DNA of 6,340 nucleotides, taken from positions 1 through 6,340 of the forward strand of contig CAMPAF010000183.1 in NCBI GenBank assembly GCA_946631535.1, read 5' to 3'. The translations under genes were made by a program, and so were the position numbers. Source of the DNA: an uncultured Verrucomicrobiota bacterium. GTDB taxonomy: Bacteria > Verrucomicrobiota > Kiritimatiellia > RFP12 > UBA1067. The notes beneath the pieces are model-generated. The model was not told the DNA's origin. It searched no databases and saw only the letters and a list, made by a program, of their open reading frames with translations. Below, in pieces: positions 6,188 through 6,340 of the stretch (position 1 is the stretch's first letter; every line of letters starts with the position of its first letter).

Positions 6188-6340
6188 ATGAAACCCATCA
6201 CCAAGGACAACTGCGACTTCCCGAGCCTGCGCAAGTCGGGGTGCCTCTACGTCGACAAGACGGCGTGGCTTGCCCGGATGGCGACGGATCCGGAAGCGCA
6301 TTTCTTCTTCCTCGCGCGTCCGCGCAGGTTCGGCAAGTCG
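6188..6340 (+). CDS. PF09820-like AAA-ATPase (DUF1703-type family), N-terminus only
   Basis: 51 codons are visible before the window ends. The N-terminus has the family's typical start: a short lead, DFPSLRKSGCLYVDKTAWLA (residues 10-29), then FFFLARPRRFGKS (39-51). The YVDKT block and the RPRRFGKS nucleotide-binding loop together are characteristic of the predicted AAA-ATPase family (PF09820), whose full-length members usually carry a PD-(D/E)XK nuclease-like C-terminal domain. That part is not visible here. The loop has R-P-R-R in place of the leading Gly of a textbook Walker A but keeps GKS; this is normal for the family. The cellular role is unknown. The start is fixed by the promoter 7 bases upstream. 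Confidence 0.9.
   Translation, partial: MKPITKDNCDFPSLRKSGCLYVDKTAWLARMATDPEAHFFFLARPRRFGKS

Noticed and set aside
3574..6234. Very long open frame on the minus strand (886 codons) antisense to the secreted-protein gene
   Set aside because: Its translation is extremely Arg/Ala/Val/His-rich with no domain pattern, and it runs opposite a gene with a clear signal peptide and repeats. Long antisense open frames are expected where codons are GC-rich.
6215..6340. Partial AAA-ATPase as part of a new defence system
   Set aside because: The family is widespread, often in many copies per genome, and its neighbours here (secreted protein, regulator) are not defence genes. Only 51 residues are visible.
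1..6340. Mobile element, CRISPR array or tRNA/rRNA genes
   Set aside because: Reading both strands, I saw no transposase or integrase motifs, no flanking terminal repeats, no regularly spaced direct repeats and no tRNA-like cloverleaf.

Overview
The window is high-GC with short intergenic gaps and carries five protein genes, two of them cut by the window edges. The best taxonomic guess is a gut or anaerobic member of the Kiritimatiellota/Verrucomicrobiota-Lentisphaerota group. This is inferred from the mix of genes: a large secreted autotransporter-type beta-strand-repeat protein without a barrel, a XylR-like regulator (sugar-binding fold plus AraC helix-turn-helix), a PF09820-type AAA-ATPase and an NhaC-type antiporter. 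No rRNA or other phylogenetic marker is present, so this remains inference.

Layout, left to right: (1) 1-964, minus strand, an NhaC-family Na+/H+ antiporter whose C-terminus lies off the left edge. (2) 1034-1813, plus strand, divergent from it, a short trans-isoprenyl diphosphate synthase (IspA-like, 259 aa) that lacks the usual segment after its second Asp-rich motif. (3) 1855-3018, minus strand, convergent with ispA, a 387-aa XylR-like transcriptional regulator. (4) 3169-6048, plus strand, divergent from the regulator, a 959-aa secreted beta-strand-repeat protein built of two units that end in similar capping segments. (5) 6188 to the right edge, plus strand, the N-terminal 51 codons of a PF09820-like AAA-ATPase with the Walker A variant RPRRFGKS. 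There is no tRNA, rRNA, CRISPR array or insertion sequence.

The clearest structure outside the genes is in the promoters. Four of the five genes have a TAnACT -10 box only 6-9 bases before the ATG, with a TTG-starting -35 box 17-19 bases upstream, which predicts leaderless or nearly leaderless mRNAs. The fifth, the secreted protein, has a similar promoter but a leader of about 35 nt with a Shine-Dalgarno sequence. The divergent antiporter and ispA promoters appear to share one self-complementary -35 hexamer (TTGCAA).

The regulator and the secreted protein are divergently paired across 150 bp that contains an inverted repeat, which suggests local carbohydrate-responsive control. The antiporter, the isoprenoid gene and the ATPase look like independent single-gene units. 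I see no convincing new multi-gene system. The points most worth following up are the promoter architecture, the shortened prenyl synthase and the duplicated secreted protein with no recognisable anchor.
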